Below, in pieces: positions 1 through 10,663 of a DNA stretch of 64,000 nt (its first letter is position 1; every line of letters starts with the position of its first letter). The notes beneath the pieces are model-generated. The model did not search any database, was not told the origin of the DNA, and worked only from the letters and a program-made list of their open reading frames with translations. This stretch comes from Balaenoptera acutorostrata (Eukaryota > Chordata > Mammalia > Artiodactyla > Balaenopteridae): the NCBI RefSeq assembly GCF_949987535.1, contig NC_080081.1:34512428-34576427 (forward strand), in the 5' to 3' direction. The position numbers were made by a program, and so were the translations under genes.

Positions 1-189
1 GTATTGCCACTGACTGTGCCGAAGCAAAGCTTGCCTCTTCTTGGCTGGATGTTAGGGTAAGGGCGTGGTGACAGGCACTGGGGCTTCCTTGAGACACCTT
101 AGCAGGCCCACATACTTCTCTGACAAGGTTGTAGATCCAGTTTCCTTCCACAGACAGTCTGCCCCCTAATACCTTCCTGTGAGTAATTT

Positions 190-466
190 CAGTCTTACCC
201 ATTGGGTGTCAGTTCAATGAAACTGATCCATTTCTGGTTCATCCTAACATTGCCCACATCTTTTCACCCTAGACACCTTTTGTCATGCTATGTTATTGTT
301 GTTTCAGACCTTATCAATATCTAAAAGTATCTTATTTGTTTTCTTAGTTTTGTTTTCTCCTCATTAGTATGTAAACTCTTCTTTGTTTTTTCACTGTTGG
401 ATTCTTAGTGCTGAGAATAGCACCTGGTACTTCGTAAAGAATCAATTAATGTTTGTTAAATGAATA
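190..466 (+). repeat. L2 LINE 3' end
   Basis: This looks like a decayed LINE-2 3' terminus in sense orientation. It runs through a pyrimidine-rich stretch, a 'gtaaactctt' block and a 'gcacctggtacttcgtaaagaatcaattaatgtt' type ending, which is split here by divergence but corresponds to the L2 'cctggcacatagtaggcgctcaataaat' terminus. The preceding 1-190 holds nothing I recognise. L2 is an ancient CR1-like LINE and no coding capacity remains. Confidence 0.6.
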
Positions 467-578
467 ATGAAACAGAACCTTTACACTCTCTAATTTGCTC
501 TTATTCTCTCAGTAATAGAGAATGGAGTTTGTACGTGCTTATTATTTTTGCTGGAGGATGGAAAGAAGGTTATAAAGA

Positions 579-592
579 AAGGATCAGTTCTT
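579..592. repeat. Target-site duplication, left copy
   Basis: AAGGATCAGTTCTT at 579-592 is repeated exactly at 897-910, bracketing the CHR SINE. This is seen directly in the sequence. Confidence 0.93.
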
Positions 593-896
593 TTTTTTTT
601 TAATAGCTACTTTATTTATTTATTTATTTATTTTTGGCTGTGTTGGGTCTTCGGTTCCTGCGAGGGCTTTCCCTAGTTGCGGCAAGCGGGGGCCACTCTT
701 CATCGCGGTGCGCGGGCCTCTCACTATCGCGGCCCCTCCCGTTGCGGGGCACAGGCTCCAGACGCGCAGGCTCAGTAGTTGTGGCTCACGGGCCCAGTTG
801 CTCCGCGGCATGTGGGATCCTCCCAGACCAGGGCTTGAACCCGTGTCCCCTGCATTGGCAGGCAGATTCTCAACCACTGCGCCACCAGGGAAGCCC
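593..896 (-). mobile_element. CHR-type SINE, minus orientation
   Basis: This is a full-length tRNA-derived SINE of the Cetacea-Hippopotamus-Ruminant type, read on the minus strand. The 5' end (GGGCTTCCCTGGTGGCGCAG in the family) lies near 895. The GC-rich body includes the B-box-like 'GGTTCRAGCCC' region, and the (AAAT)n tail appears as (TTTA)n at 605-635. A 14-bp target-site duplication AAGGATCAGTTCTT flanks it at 579-592 and 897-910. The duplication shows the retrotransposed insertion is intact. The many CpGs still present suggest moderate youth. The two open frames across it are fortuitous. Confidence 0.93.
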
Positions 897-1029
897 AAGG
901 ATCAGTTCTTAATGTATTTTTGCATCCGCTAGAGAAGTACCAAGTGATACCTATGACCCCGAAAAAGGCTTTTAGCTAGAGGGTGCCAATCTCAGTCCAG
1001 GACCACATAAAATAGAAAGACAGAGGGTG

Positions 1030-1400
1030 CCATGACACCCTGTCAGGTCCTGTGCTGGATATTTTCCATGTGCCCCTCCAGATCCTTTGCCACTTGGCCC
1101 TGTGCTCCAGGAGCCAGATTTTTATGGACTGTCTTATTGGTCTCTCTTGCCCTCTGGCTCCTGGATGTGTTCAGCCAATGGAAAGTGCCAGCCGAGATCA
1201 GGAGGAGAGAATGGGGTCAGGACATTTATTTCCCTTTCTCCCTTCCCGCTGCCTTAATGAAGGATGGCTTCACCCCTCCTCCAATATCCACAGTTCTTGC
1301 AGGGCAGCCCTTTCTGGTTGCAGTAACCATTCCACCTCCTTGCCCTTTTAGGTTTCTCACACCTGGCAGCCCCAGGGTACCACACTCTCCCTTATTGGTT
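1030..1400. repeat. GC-richer segment, probable ancient repeat
   Basis: This stretch is clearly richer in G+C and in pyrimidine runs than its surroundings. Its text (around 'ctctggctcctggatgtgttcagccaatgg' at about 1151-1180, described only approximately) resembles a recurrent old mammalian interspersed repeat that I cannot name with confidence. An open frame of 135 codons on the plus strand (1032-1439) has no protein signature I recognise and is probably a by-product of the base composition. An unidentified LTR or LINE-1 UTR fragment is a possible alternative. Confidence 0.35.
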
Positions 1401-1599
1401 TACTTCATCTCTGTTGATGCTTTCGAAAATACTCTCTAGGCCATGTAACTCTTCTCTGTTACAACATTTGAATGGACCATACCTGTGCTGAGACCCTGAT
1501 AGATACACGTCCCTTCCAAGTGTTGTACTGGAAACATCACTCTTAGACAAATTATAATCCTGGGGTGTAGTGTAGAGTCTGTGCATACCTCCATGACTT

Positions 1600-1695
1600 G
1601 GACCATTCCACTTGTCTGGGTCATGGTTTGTCCTATCAACAGAGTAGAAAGGTTGGATTAGATGACCCTCAATGTTCTTTCCAGTTTTAGTATTA
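1600..1695 (+). repeat. MIR3-type SINE 3' part
   Basis: The block 'ggttggattagatgaccctc' at about 1651-1670 followed by 'ttctttccagttttag' matches the 3' part of MIR3-class SINEs ('ttggactagatgacctctaaggtcccttccagctcta'). It also explains the middle of a 144-codon minus-strand open frame (1392-1826), which is therefore unlikely to be a gene. Confidence 0.55.
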
Positions 1696-1979
1696 TATAT
1701 TTCCCTCTCCTCATCTTTATTTTTCTTCACATACACAAACTTGCCTTTTCCCAAGAAGTACAATCCAGGCAAAAGTGGGACATGCCACTGAATTTTATGA
1801 CAGTATTGCTTAACTACGTCTATCATTTATACAAAGATAATGTCTTTTCCAAAGGAGTAGTATTCGTATTGTTATTACATTATTAACTTACTAATATAGA
1901 TATGTAGATATTTTTATTCACATATTTTCCTCCTTGATTTATCAGCTATTTTCTAAATTTTGTTAGTTTTAAGACAACC

Positions 1980-2004
1980 TTTTCTTTCTTTCTTTCTTTC
2001 TTTT
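1980..2004. repeat. (TTTC)n microsatellite
   Basis: About six tandem TTTC units in pure form, seen directly. Confidence 0.9.
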
Positions 2005-2490
2005 GGTTAATCTGAACTTACTTTAAAACCTGGTAGAAATGTTAACTTTTTCTTATGTTGACAAAGCCTAAAATTCATGGTTATGCATGTTTAATATTCA
2101 GTATTATACCTTTAATGTGAAATTTTGCTTATATCATTTATTAAGTTTTATTCACTTGGGGAAATGTCAGACCATTTCCCTAAAAACCACTTGAAACATC
2201 GCTCAAATCAATGTTCCCAAAGGTAGTTAGTGTTTGTTTGTTTGTTTTTTAATTGTTTTATCACTCTACCCTTTAATACCTTTTCCAGTTATTTTAAATT
2301 CTGATATGCCTAGTTGCCTTTCCTTTTATAAATGGCTATGAATGCTATTACCACCTTGTTTAAAAATGTGTTATTTCACAGACTGAGTCTGTATGTGAGA
2401 AAAAGTGGTTCACCAAGTTAAGGAACAGTGTTATTTTAAGCAACAGTAATACTGAATAACACTGTGCATCCAAGCCTGGCTCTCTCTCCG

Positions 2491-2513
2491 CTTTCTCTCT
2501 CTCTCTCTCTCTC
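2491..2513. repeat. (CT)n microsatellite
   Basis: An uninterrupted CT dinucleotide run of about nine units with a short CTTT start, seen directly. Confidence 0.9.
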
Positions 2514-3392
2514 CATTTTTTTAGAGGCACATGAATACTTTCAAACCCACACCTAGAAAACAGTCTGTGGTCGTTTTTACTTGGACAGTCTTGCTCCAAG
2601 GAATATTTGGACATTAGCATAAAGGTTGCACGTGTTATACAAAGTGTAATTAAAGAAGCTTTGATCCCCAAATGTCAACTAGCTTGCTAAGTGTCATAAC
2701 AAAGTGTCAAGCATCTGGTATACAGTTAATTTGTAGTCATTATCTCCATATTGTTGATGTGACAGTTTGTTAGCAAAGCAAGCTTGACAGTTGCATTTTG
2801 TTCTTGATTGACACCTACAGACCTCCACACCCGTTTAGTTTACATTCCTGTTGAGGTTTCCTCAGGTTGCATTTTTACTGCTTAATTTCCCCCAACTTAT
2901 TAGTTGAAATGCTGGTAAACTTTTAAAAACATATGCTATGTTAGCACAGAACTTCACATTTCTCCTCTAAAATGTTCTAAATTTATAATAATGCTGGAAA
3001 TAAAGAAATGCTTGATGATTTTTATTTGGAACCTAAAGATTTGTTCAAGTAATATGACAACCCGTGCATTATTCTGATGCATAATTGTCACAAATAACAT
3101 ATTTATAATATGACAATTGCTATGGCAATTAATCTAGTCAGCACTAATTTCTTGTACAGTTCCATTAATATTTCCACTTTTCAAAGGCTCAGAAAACAGA
3201 TAACTGGATACTTCATCATATTCTTAATTGCATTGATTTAATCCAAAGAGTCCATTACAATCTAATTTCAGTCCTTTAATATTTTAAAATTTTACTTGTA
3301 TTGAATTATATGCAACTTGTTTGATGCCAGGTTTTTACCACTGTTATTAATAGAATCCCATTTTAAAATGTTTTATAAGATACTTCATTCCT

Positions 3393-3731
3393 GGGCTTCC
3401 CTGGTGGCGCAGTGGTTGAGAATCTGCCTGCTAATGCAGGAGACACGGGTTCGAGCCCTGGTCTGGGAAGATCCCACATGCCACGGAGCAGCTGGGCCCG
3501 TGAGCCACAGCTGCTGAGCCTGCGCGTCTGGAGCCTGTGCCCCGCAACGGGAGGGGCCGCGATAGTGAAAGGCCCGCGCACCGCGATGAAGAGCGGTCCC
3601 CGCACCGCGATGAAGAGTGGCCCCCACTTGCCGCAACTAGAGAAAGCCCTCGCACGAACCGAAGACCCAGCACAGCCAAAAATAAATAAATAAATAAATA
3701 AAAATAAAAATTAAAAAAAAAAAAAAAAAAA
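3393..3731 (+). mobile_element. CHR-type SINE, plus orientation
   Basis: This is a full-length CHR SINE in sense orientation. It begins GGGCTTCCCTGGTGGCGCAG at 3393, runs through the GC-rich tRNA-derived and tRNA-unrelated regions, and ends in (AAAT)n plus a long A tail to 3731. A perfect 16-bp target-site duplication (AAGATACTTCATTCCT) is at 3377-3392 and 3732-3747. Unlike the other two copies in the window, it carries an internal 24-bp tandem duplication (3577-3600 and 3601-3624, two mismatches), which makes it longer. A source subfamily with this duplication is possible, or a private change after insertion. Confidence 0.95.
3577..3624 (+). repeat. 24-bp tandem duplication inside SINE
   Basis: Two adjacent 24-bp units, each starting CGCACCGCGATGAAGAG, differ at two positions (cggtccc against tggcccc). 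The SINE copies at 593-896 and 6432-6722 have a single unit at the equivalent place. Confidence 0.9.
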
Positions 3732-3747
3732 AAGATACTTCATTCCT

Positions 3748-4254
3748 TACTTTCATATATTGTCTTATTATATCAGTCCTGCATTCATATATGTAGGGCA
3801 TTATGTTAGTGAATTACGTGAAGTAAGAATCAAATATATTTTTATAATATACTAGAATATATAATTAATACAATCATAGTATGTGAAATGATGGAAATAA
3901 CTTACACTTATTTAATTCCTGCAGTTTGGGTTGGTTGTGTAGCTAAGCTAAGCAAAATGTGTAATTCATAAACCCACAAAGTTGTGGCAACAATCAGAAA
4001 GTTTCGTTCACCAAAGATCTTTTTTTTTTTTTACTGCCTTTTTTGGAGAACTTTGACTTTATGGACAAACACAACAAAATTGACAGATGAAAGTTTTTAA
4101 ATTTATATCCACTTCATCTAGTTTATTTTCCCCTAGCAGATAAAGCCATAGTTAATTCATTTGTTGACAAGATCATAATCCACTTATTTTACCACTTGCA
4201 TTAATTCTATCCTTTGCCCTCAAATAATACAAGAATACAACATCACAGTACAGA
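3748..4254. other. AT-rich unique stretch
   Basis: Nothing recognisable. A T13 run sits near 4020-4032, and the remainder is AT-rich single-copy-looking DNA. Confidence 0.5.
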
Positions 4255-4435
4255 GAGTCCCTGGCCTGGGGCCTGAAGTCTGAATTCAATCCTTCATTTT
4301 GTCCCCACTTTGCCATATCACCTTGGATAGATAGTTTTATTTATTTAGACTTCATGTTTCTTGATCGGGAAAATGAAATCACTGGGCTAGATCATCTCAT
4401 ATGTTTCTTCTAACTCTAAAAATTATAAGTTCACA
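4255..4435 (+). repeat. MIR3 SINE
   Basis: The core features of MIR3 are visible in order: a 'tgaagtctgaattcaat' region (cf. 'ctgggttcaaatcc'), a 'ccatatcaccttgg' block (cf. 'gtgtgaccttggg'), 'tttcttgatcgggaaaatgaa' (cf. 'tttcctcatctgtaaaatga'), then 'gggctagatcatctcatatgtttcttctaactcta'. It is old and divergent. Confidence 0.75.
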
Positions 4436-4794
4436 TGTTACATTATGATTAGGAAAGGGCTATCCATTTAAATATTGATATGATGTGCCTCTAGAACGTG
4501 TGCTTTTGAGTATTGCATGTTTTAGCCTACCTGACTTTTCCAGCACATCACTACTCTGTTAGATGACTTGCATGAGAACTAGTCCAATGAAATTATGTTG
4601 CAAGTTTGCTCTTTAACTTGTTCCATGGTATTGTTGCTTCCCTTTCCCAGTTGTACTGTCTTTGAGTTGGTGGAGGAGTGAATTCTCCTTTAGAATGAAG
4701 ACAAGGAACCTCATTTATGGCCAAATGAGAAGATATCTGTGGGTGGAGATGAGAACAAGGGTCTGGAGGATTATGGGACTGCAGCTTGAGTGTG

Positions 4795-4995
4795 AGCTCT
4801 CGGCTCTGATACACTTGGGTTGATTGCTAGCTTGATCGCATGGTAAGACCTTAGGCAAGTAACTCAACTCATAGGATCCTTGTTTCTTTATCCTAAGTGT
4901 AGACTGATATCTGCCTTGCAGAATTTTGTGATATTAAATGGCATTGATTGTGGGTAAAACATCTGATCCTTGGTAGGTGCTCTATAAATGGTAGT
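4795..4995 (+). repeat. MIR SINE
   Basis: It contains 'aagaccttaggcaagtaactcaac', 'ttgtttctttatcc' and a terminal 'ccttggtaggtgctctataaatgg', matching the MIR core and its L2-like tail in sense orientation. Confidence 0.75.
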
Positions 4996-5059
4996 CACGT
5001 TTAATAACTTAGTAAACTTAGACTACTTTCAAGTTCAGTTCAGTCGCTATTTCTCTCTG

Positions 5060-5162
5060 TGAAAGAGAAAAGGTAAAACCCATTTCGTAGGACTGGCGTT
5101 CATGTGAGGACTGAGTGCTGTGCCTAGAACATAGTAGGTACTTAATAAATATTTTAATGTAT
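5060..5162 (+). repeat. MIR SINE 3' end
   Basis: It has 'gtgaggactgagtg' followed by 'gtgcctagaacatagtag' and 'tacttaataaatatt', the typical MIR 3' terminus. It follows a separate MIR, giving two old insertions in about 370 bp. Confidence 0.7.
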
Positions 5163-5165
5163 AAA

Positions 5166-6430
5166 GTCCATTATCTTTGTTTGAAATTCTAACTATGTTT
5201 AAGGAACTAGGCATATCAGACAACGTTTTAGTAGAAGCCAAGTGTAAAACCTATAGAGAGAAGTTTGACTTGGCAGTAATTGTATGGAAGAATAGCTATG
5301 AGTTTTCACATCTAACAGAAGTGGGCATAGGACAGATCAAGAAATTTGAGGCTGTTGGACTGTGGTGTTATTTAGCAGTTATGTGGAATCGTGATTGGAT
5401 CACCAAAGTGTGATTTCATTGGGTAATAACTCAGTGACAGTTTAGGTGATGTATATAACTGAGTTATAAATTCAGTCATGATAGAGGGAATAAGCATTTT
5501 CCAGATATCTTTGTGTGTGTGCGTGTTGCCCATGGCTTTAGCCTCTTCTTATTAAGAGAAATCCCAAATTACATGGTAGCACATATTTGATTGGTTACTA
5601 TATAATAATATATAAAATACACATTGATAGGGCATATATATTAAATGCCTGAGTCAATTGGAAATAGACTTCAGGGAACTGTTACCCAATTTATTTTAAT
5701 TTATGTACATGATTACACCATTCTGATGCCCCCTAACCATCACTGACTTGTCTTCTAATACTGATCAGAGTACGTAAGTTTGGAATAAAGATAGTGTTTT
5801 TAATCTAAACTCATCAAGATAAGAATACACTTTTAAGAGTGGAAGTTGATTAAATACTATGAAGACCGCCATAAGTGTGCAAAATTATTCTATAGCTCTA
5901 GGCTTTTTAAGAAAGACAACAAAACAGACATGAAAATGTAACATCAGAATGTACTATGCTGATATATTCTGTGAGAGAGGCAAGTAGAAATCAAGGATCA
6001 TGAATAGGTCAATTTATATCCTTAAGAGTGGAAACTCATTTTTTTAAATTACAGTGCGTATAAAATTAGAGCTCTATGCCTAATATTTAAATATATATTC
6101 CTTGAGTTTAACCCATTGTGAAATATATCAATAAATCATAAATCCAGAGTAAAAATAAAATACGTGGAAGGCCACTATGATCCTTGCAATTAGTACTGGG
6201 AGCACAATTTTAAACAGTTGTAGGACAACTTAATTTGTGAGTCGATTTCTAAAGATTTTAACTACGTGGAAAGGGAGAAGAATGTGTAAACTTGTAGACA
6301 ATGAGGAGAAATAAAGGAAAATGCTGTTCAGTTCATTCTGCTTTAACTTATAAACACTTAATATCAACTTGTAATGAAAGAATCAGTTTTAAAATACCTT
6401 TTAACAGCTTATATAGACTTTCAGTTTCCA
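5166..6430. other. AT-rich unique stretch
   Basis: No gene, RNA or transposon recognised. A 78-codon open frame at 5177-5413 has no recognised homology and no conserved-domain signature. Confidence 0.5.
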
Positions 6431-6431
6431 A

Positions 6432-6722
6432 AATTTTTTTTTTTTAATTAATTTTATTTTTGGCTGTGTTGGGTCTTCGTTTCTGTGCAAGGGCTTTCTC
6501 CAGTTGTGGCAAGTGGGGGCCACTCTTCATCGCGGTGCACGGGCCTCTAACTATCACGGCCTCTCTTGCCGTGGAGCACAGGCTCCAGACATGCAGGCTC
6601 AGTAATTGTGCCTCACGGGCCCAGCTGCTCCGCGGCATGTGGGATCTTCCCAGACCAGGGCTCGAACCCGTGTCCCCCGCATTGGCAGGCAGATTCTCAA
6701 CCACTGCGCCACCAGGGAAGCC
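6432..6722 (-). mobile_element. CHR-type SINE, diverged, minus orientation
   Basis: This is a third CHR SINE on the minus strand, from a T-rich tail near 6432 to the 5' end GGGCTTCCC (reverse) at about 6714-6722. It is more diverged than the other two: several CpGs have become TpG or CpA and the central block around 6570 differs. I could not find a convincing target-site duplication, so it is probably older or its flank is altered. Confidence 0.9.
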
Positions 6723-8095
6723 CTACACTCATGATTTTTCCAAGACTTTTCTCTGTGATTTCTTGGTGTTAAGTTAGATACTCTCAAAGATGTCAGAGGT
6801 TGAATAATTAAATGGTAAACTAGTGGTCTGTGGAGGTAATGCAGCTCTCTGAGAGAGCTTTATTTCTGTTAGTCTATAGTTGTGATGAAAAAATCAGATG
6901 GTCCATATCCAGGACTTGGAAACTGCTTTAATTTCAAGAAACATTTTATTTCATAGGGATTTGTGTTTTATATTCAATCGTAGTGTGGTATATATTAGAC
7001 CTATGAAACATTTCTATTACAGGCTTCTTTGGTACAGTATCAATTATGCATTTTATAATTTCAAATTAATATTTTAAAAAATTATTTTAATACTTTACCC
7101 TCTGATAATTCTACCTAGGTCTTGTTGGAGAACTCTAGGACCAGTCTTGAAGAAAACCTTTTATGTGTATATATGTAATACAATATCAAAGAAAGTCATA
7201 ATCCAAATTTTGATATATTTAGTCAAAGTTTATAAATTAATAATAAACTTCTTTGCTTGGCAAATATAATCAGATAGCTCAGATTAGGTTAGATGTTGAT
7301 GTAGCTGTAGCTATATAACTATAGCTATGGATACATATATATATATGCATACATATACGTGAGTTAGTATAGAAGGGAGGTGAACTAGTTCTCTTATTTC
7401 CTTCAAACCAATATTATAAAATATTCACAAGATGCTATTGAAAAAACATTCTGATTCATTAGAATGCTTCTCCATACTGATTTTCTTGTTGAGCTGGGAC
7501 ATTGGTAATCTATACTAATGAGTAGAAGAGCCATTGCAGATTATAGCATTTTGGGAATTAGCAACTAAGCAAAACACACAAATTAAAGAATCAAGGGCAT
7601 CATAAAATGTACTGCATCATAAAACCTACTTGTTCATTTATTTTGACAAGTGTAGTTTAATTTAAATTATTTATGGTGCTTTGTACTCCACAAGTAACTG
7701 TAACGTAGTTAATTTTGTTAAAAATAATGAAGTTGAAGCTGTATGAGCTTTTAGTTATGATTGTGCTAAAAGATTAGGGTGGTCAATTTATCTTTTCTCT
7801 GCCATTTCTAAAGGCAAATTCATAGTATTCTTTCTTCCTATTCAAAATTTAAAAAGTCACCTGAGTCTATATCTTGTCAATGCTTTTATAACTTATGCCT
7901 TAATTAATGAATTCTTTGAGAATGAGGCTCTTTTATATACAACTCATGCTAAACAAAATTCCCCGCAAATCCAGTGATTTGTTGTAGGTATTCACTAGTC
8001 TACTAAATCGCATTATCCCTGTTAAAGTTCACACATTGGTGGTTACATATGATAAAAATATTTGCTTGACTGGACTTCTATTGTGAAGAATAGTA
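6723..8095. other. AT-rich unique stretch
   Basis: Nothing identifiable. There are small palindromes at 6843-6859 (AGCTCTCT-G-AGAGAGCT) and 7308-7327 (TAGCTATA arms), and a short (TA)n at about 7336-7347. Confidence 0.5.
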
Positions 8096-8099
8096 TGAT

Positions 8100-8288
8100 A
8101 GAAAAGGACACTGATTTGGGCATTAGATAAACCTGAGTTCAAATCTTAATCTCTTCCACGTTCTCTAATTCTTCTCATATCTGTAGGTAGATTAATTCTT
8201 TGTAAATGATAAGATCCTGTGGGTGTTCAATAACATAACCAAAGTATTTAGTACAGTCCCTGGTATTTAATAGGCTCTCGGTATGTTG
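8100..8288 (+). repeat. MIR SINE
   Basis: It shows 'aaacctgagttcaaatctta' (tRNA-unrelated core), 'gatcctgtgggtg', and a terminal 'gtccctggtatttaataggctctcggtatg', matching MIR in sense orientation, strongly diverged. Confidence 0.65.
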
Positions 8289-8290
8289 TT

Positions 8291-10065
8291 GTTATGTTAA
8301 ATATTGTTAACCTCTGCAAAATTGTGGAATTAGCAAAGTTGGTCTTCAAATCAGCTTACCCTTTTAACACTTTTGTGTGTTATTTTTCTTTCAGTGATGG
8401 TGACTTTGTTCTCTCTATACCTCCACCCCAACAAACACACACACACAGAGTATTCTCTACCATGGTGTTCTTGAACACTAGAAAACTACCTGATCTTTAC
8501 TACTCCCTCCTCAGCCTGTTTCTCTGAGGATTCTGAACACAAGGGATTGAGCATTCAAGAAGTAGGCGAATAAATCTGTGTCTTCTCTCTTTAGCTTCTT
8601 TTAACATTAGGATCTGCATATTAGTTCATATTTAATTATAATATCACCATATACTTGCTCTCCTTCCTGCTATATCTCGATACTTATATGTCCCATTAGT
8701 TTGTGTATTGAAGACATTTGAGGACATATATTTTGTTATAAAGTTGTTATTATATAAGACTGTGTCCCATGTAGAAGGCAGGACATCTTTGTTTGGAAAG
8801 AAGAAAAAACTGATATTACTGTATGTTTAGAAATAATAACATTTATTTTTTTCCTTCTTATAATATTTTCCTTATATATTGAGTACACTGTCTTCTTGAG
8901 TTTTATTTATTAATTAGTGGCACCATTTTCAATGTAATCTTGAGTGCTCATATTAATATTAAGATTTCTAAGTACATTTTTCAAGATAAAGGATTTACTT
9001 TTTCCTTTTCACCTGTTTGTTTTCTGTTTGAGGTATATTATGAATATCTCATCAGATTAAAGATTTTGATAGTCATGAAGTTATTACTAAGAACATAAAT
9101 GACAAAACTTTACAAAAATATAACAATCAATCATCCATTTTATTTCTCCCTTATGAAAACATTTAAAGCATATAAATGGTCTATGCTTTACAGTATCCTT
9201 CAGAATTACAACTATGTTAAGAAATCTAATTTGTATGCATCAGTGTTCATTCTCGTGTTTGTGCTGGCTTTAAGTAGCAGCACTGCTTTTAATTGTGAGG
9301 TTTTAAGTTCTGCAATTAAGATTTACCCTTTTTACTAAGAGGGTTGAGTGATAGTTTTTGATTTACTTTAGACAGTTTAGACAAATTATATTTAAAAGAG
9401 CATAAAGATGCACAGAGCATTTCCTGATTCAGAGAAGGTCAAAGTGTCTTAGTCGCATTTTTGAAAGTTTTACCATGAATAACTAATGATACTTTCTATT
9501 ATATTGACTCAGCCTTGCTTAAGACATACAAGCAGGATGTCAAACTGCTCCAAAACATCGACTCCTTTGAAATCAGTGACCAAATGACCTTGACAGAATA
9601 GGGAACATGATATTTAATATCTTATGATATTATATTAAAATTACCAGAAAGAGATTACATTAGTGCCTCCAAAGATGATTCTGTTTCTCTTTTGATTACT
9701 TTTGTGTTTATGAAAATAATGAAAGTTCTTCGCAAACTACTAGAAAATTTGTTTAGAGCTTTGACCATAGCAAAAGTATCGTAGAAATTTTGCAAACAGA
9801 TGTTTAATTTAATCACGGGAGACCATAACATGGATAATTGTGGTCAATAATGAAAGTTGAGGTCACAGAAACAGGTTTGTGGAACAATAACAACAACAAA
9901 AAATCTCTTGGAGACTTTCTAGAAGCAGCACATTAATGAGGGACTACAAATATGAAACAGAATTTAAATTAATTCCTGAAAAATCTGAAGATACTGTGTA
10001 AAGCAGTGAGAAAAGCATTTCAAAAGTGTAGAAATATGAGCAAAAACAGTTTGAGCTCTGCTTGT
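8291..10065. other. AT-rich unique stretch
   Basis: No recognised gene or repeat apart from a short (AC)n at 8434-8447. The open frames at 8294-8527 and 9099-9338 lack any familiar motif. Confidence 0.5.
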
Positions 10066-10069
10066 CATG

Positions 10070-10430
10070 GGTTGGTGTGGTGGGCCGATTGGTCCAAGGT
10101 TGGAGGATATCAGAGGTAAGGTAATGGTCAGATATGGACGATCTACGTGTCAGGATCTAAGCAGCTGAGATATATGATTCGGGTTGTGTTTTTAGACTAA
10201 ATAAATTACTCTGGGAACATCATTTGATGGGGGAGGTGTTACCACTAAGAAGAGCATTCAGGAGACAATGGTGATCTTCAAGGTTTGAAATTATGAGGAC
10301 ATTTTAGGCTTAATTTACCCAGGCAGTGTCAGTTGAGACATAGACAATATGATAGATCTAAGAAATATTTGAGATTTGGACTGGGAGGCATTGCCAACTT
10401 GTTTGCACAGGAGTAAAAATTGGGATGTGG
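10070..10430 (-). repeat. Probable L2 LINE internal fragment
   Basis: This G-rich, purine-skewed stretch ('ttggaggatatcagaggtaaggtaatgg', 'gtgttaccactaagaagagc', 'gagatttggactgggaggc') has the texture of L2 read in antisense. The fit is loose, so the call is tentative. Confidence 0.35.
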
Positions 10431-10617
10431 ATTATTTTCTTAGAAACATTTTTTTACTCTATATTTTATCTGTTGATTTGTGGAAAATTAATCACCAAAT
10501 GTTGATATTAGCATCCATGTGATGTAGTGACTAAAGAGAAACTATTAGATTCTTATTTTCAGAAATATTTATAAACAAAAGGAGTAATAGCTTAAAATAA
10601 AAACGTAAGTTATTTTT

Positions 10618-10663
10618 TGGCTTTAAGACTGATCAAATTTTACTTTGATCAGTCTTAAAGCCA
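10618..10663. repeat. Perfect 20-bp inverted repeat (hairpin)
   Basis: The arm at 10618-10637 (TGGCTTTAAGACTGATCAAA) is the exact reverse complement of the arm at 10644-10663, with a 6-nt loop at 10638-10643 (TTTTAC). The flanks do not extend the pairing. It sits in AT-rich DNA without a recognisable transposon. Confidence 0.97.

Larger units (their letters stand above)
1700..3376. other. AT-rich unique stretch with simple repeats
   Basis: No gene or identifiable transposon is visible. The stretch contains a (TTTC)n microsatellite at 1980-2004, a short (GTTT)n at 2231-2246 and a (CT)n tract at 2491-2513. A TGATTGACA motif (PBX/MEIS-like) lies at 2815-2823. All open frames are short and unremarkable. 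Confidence 0.6.

Noticed and set aside
634..932. Overlapping open frames of about 75-92 codons on both strands within the CHR SINE
   Set aside because: They are caused by the GC-rich SINE body. Similar frames recur in all three copies.
1392..1826. 144-codon minus-strand open frame
   Set aside because: It crosses a MIR3 tail, has no recognised domain, and lies in the length range expected by chance in 64 kb.
3400..3480. tRNA-like sequence with B-box text
   Set aside because: It is the tRNA-derived head of the CHR SINE, not a functional tRNA gene. The same applies to the other two copies.
6843..6859. Short palindrome AGCTCTCT-G-AGAGAGCT
   Set aside because: Eight-base arms are expected several times by chance in 64 kb.
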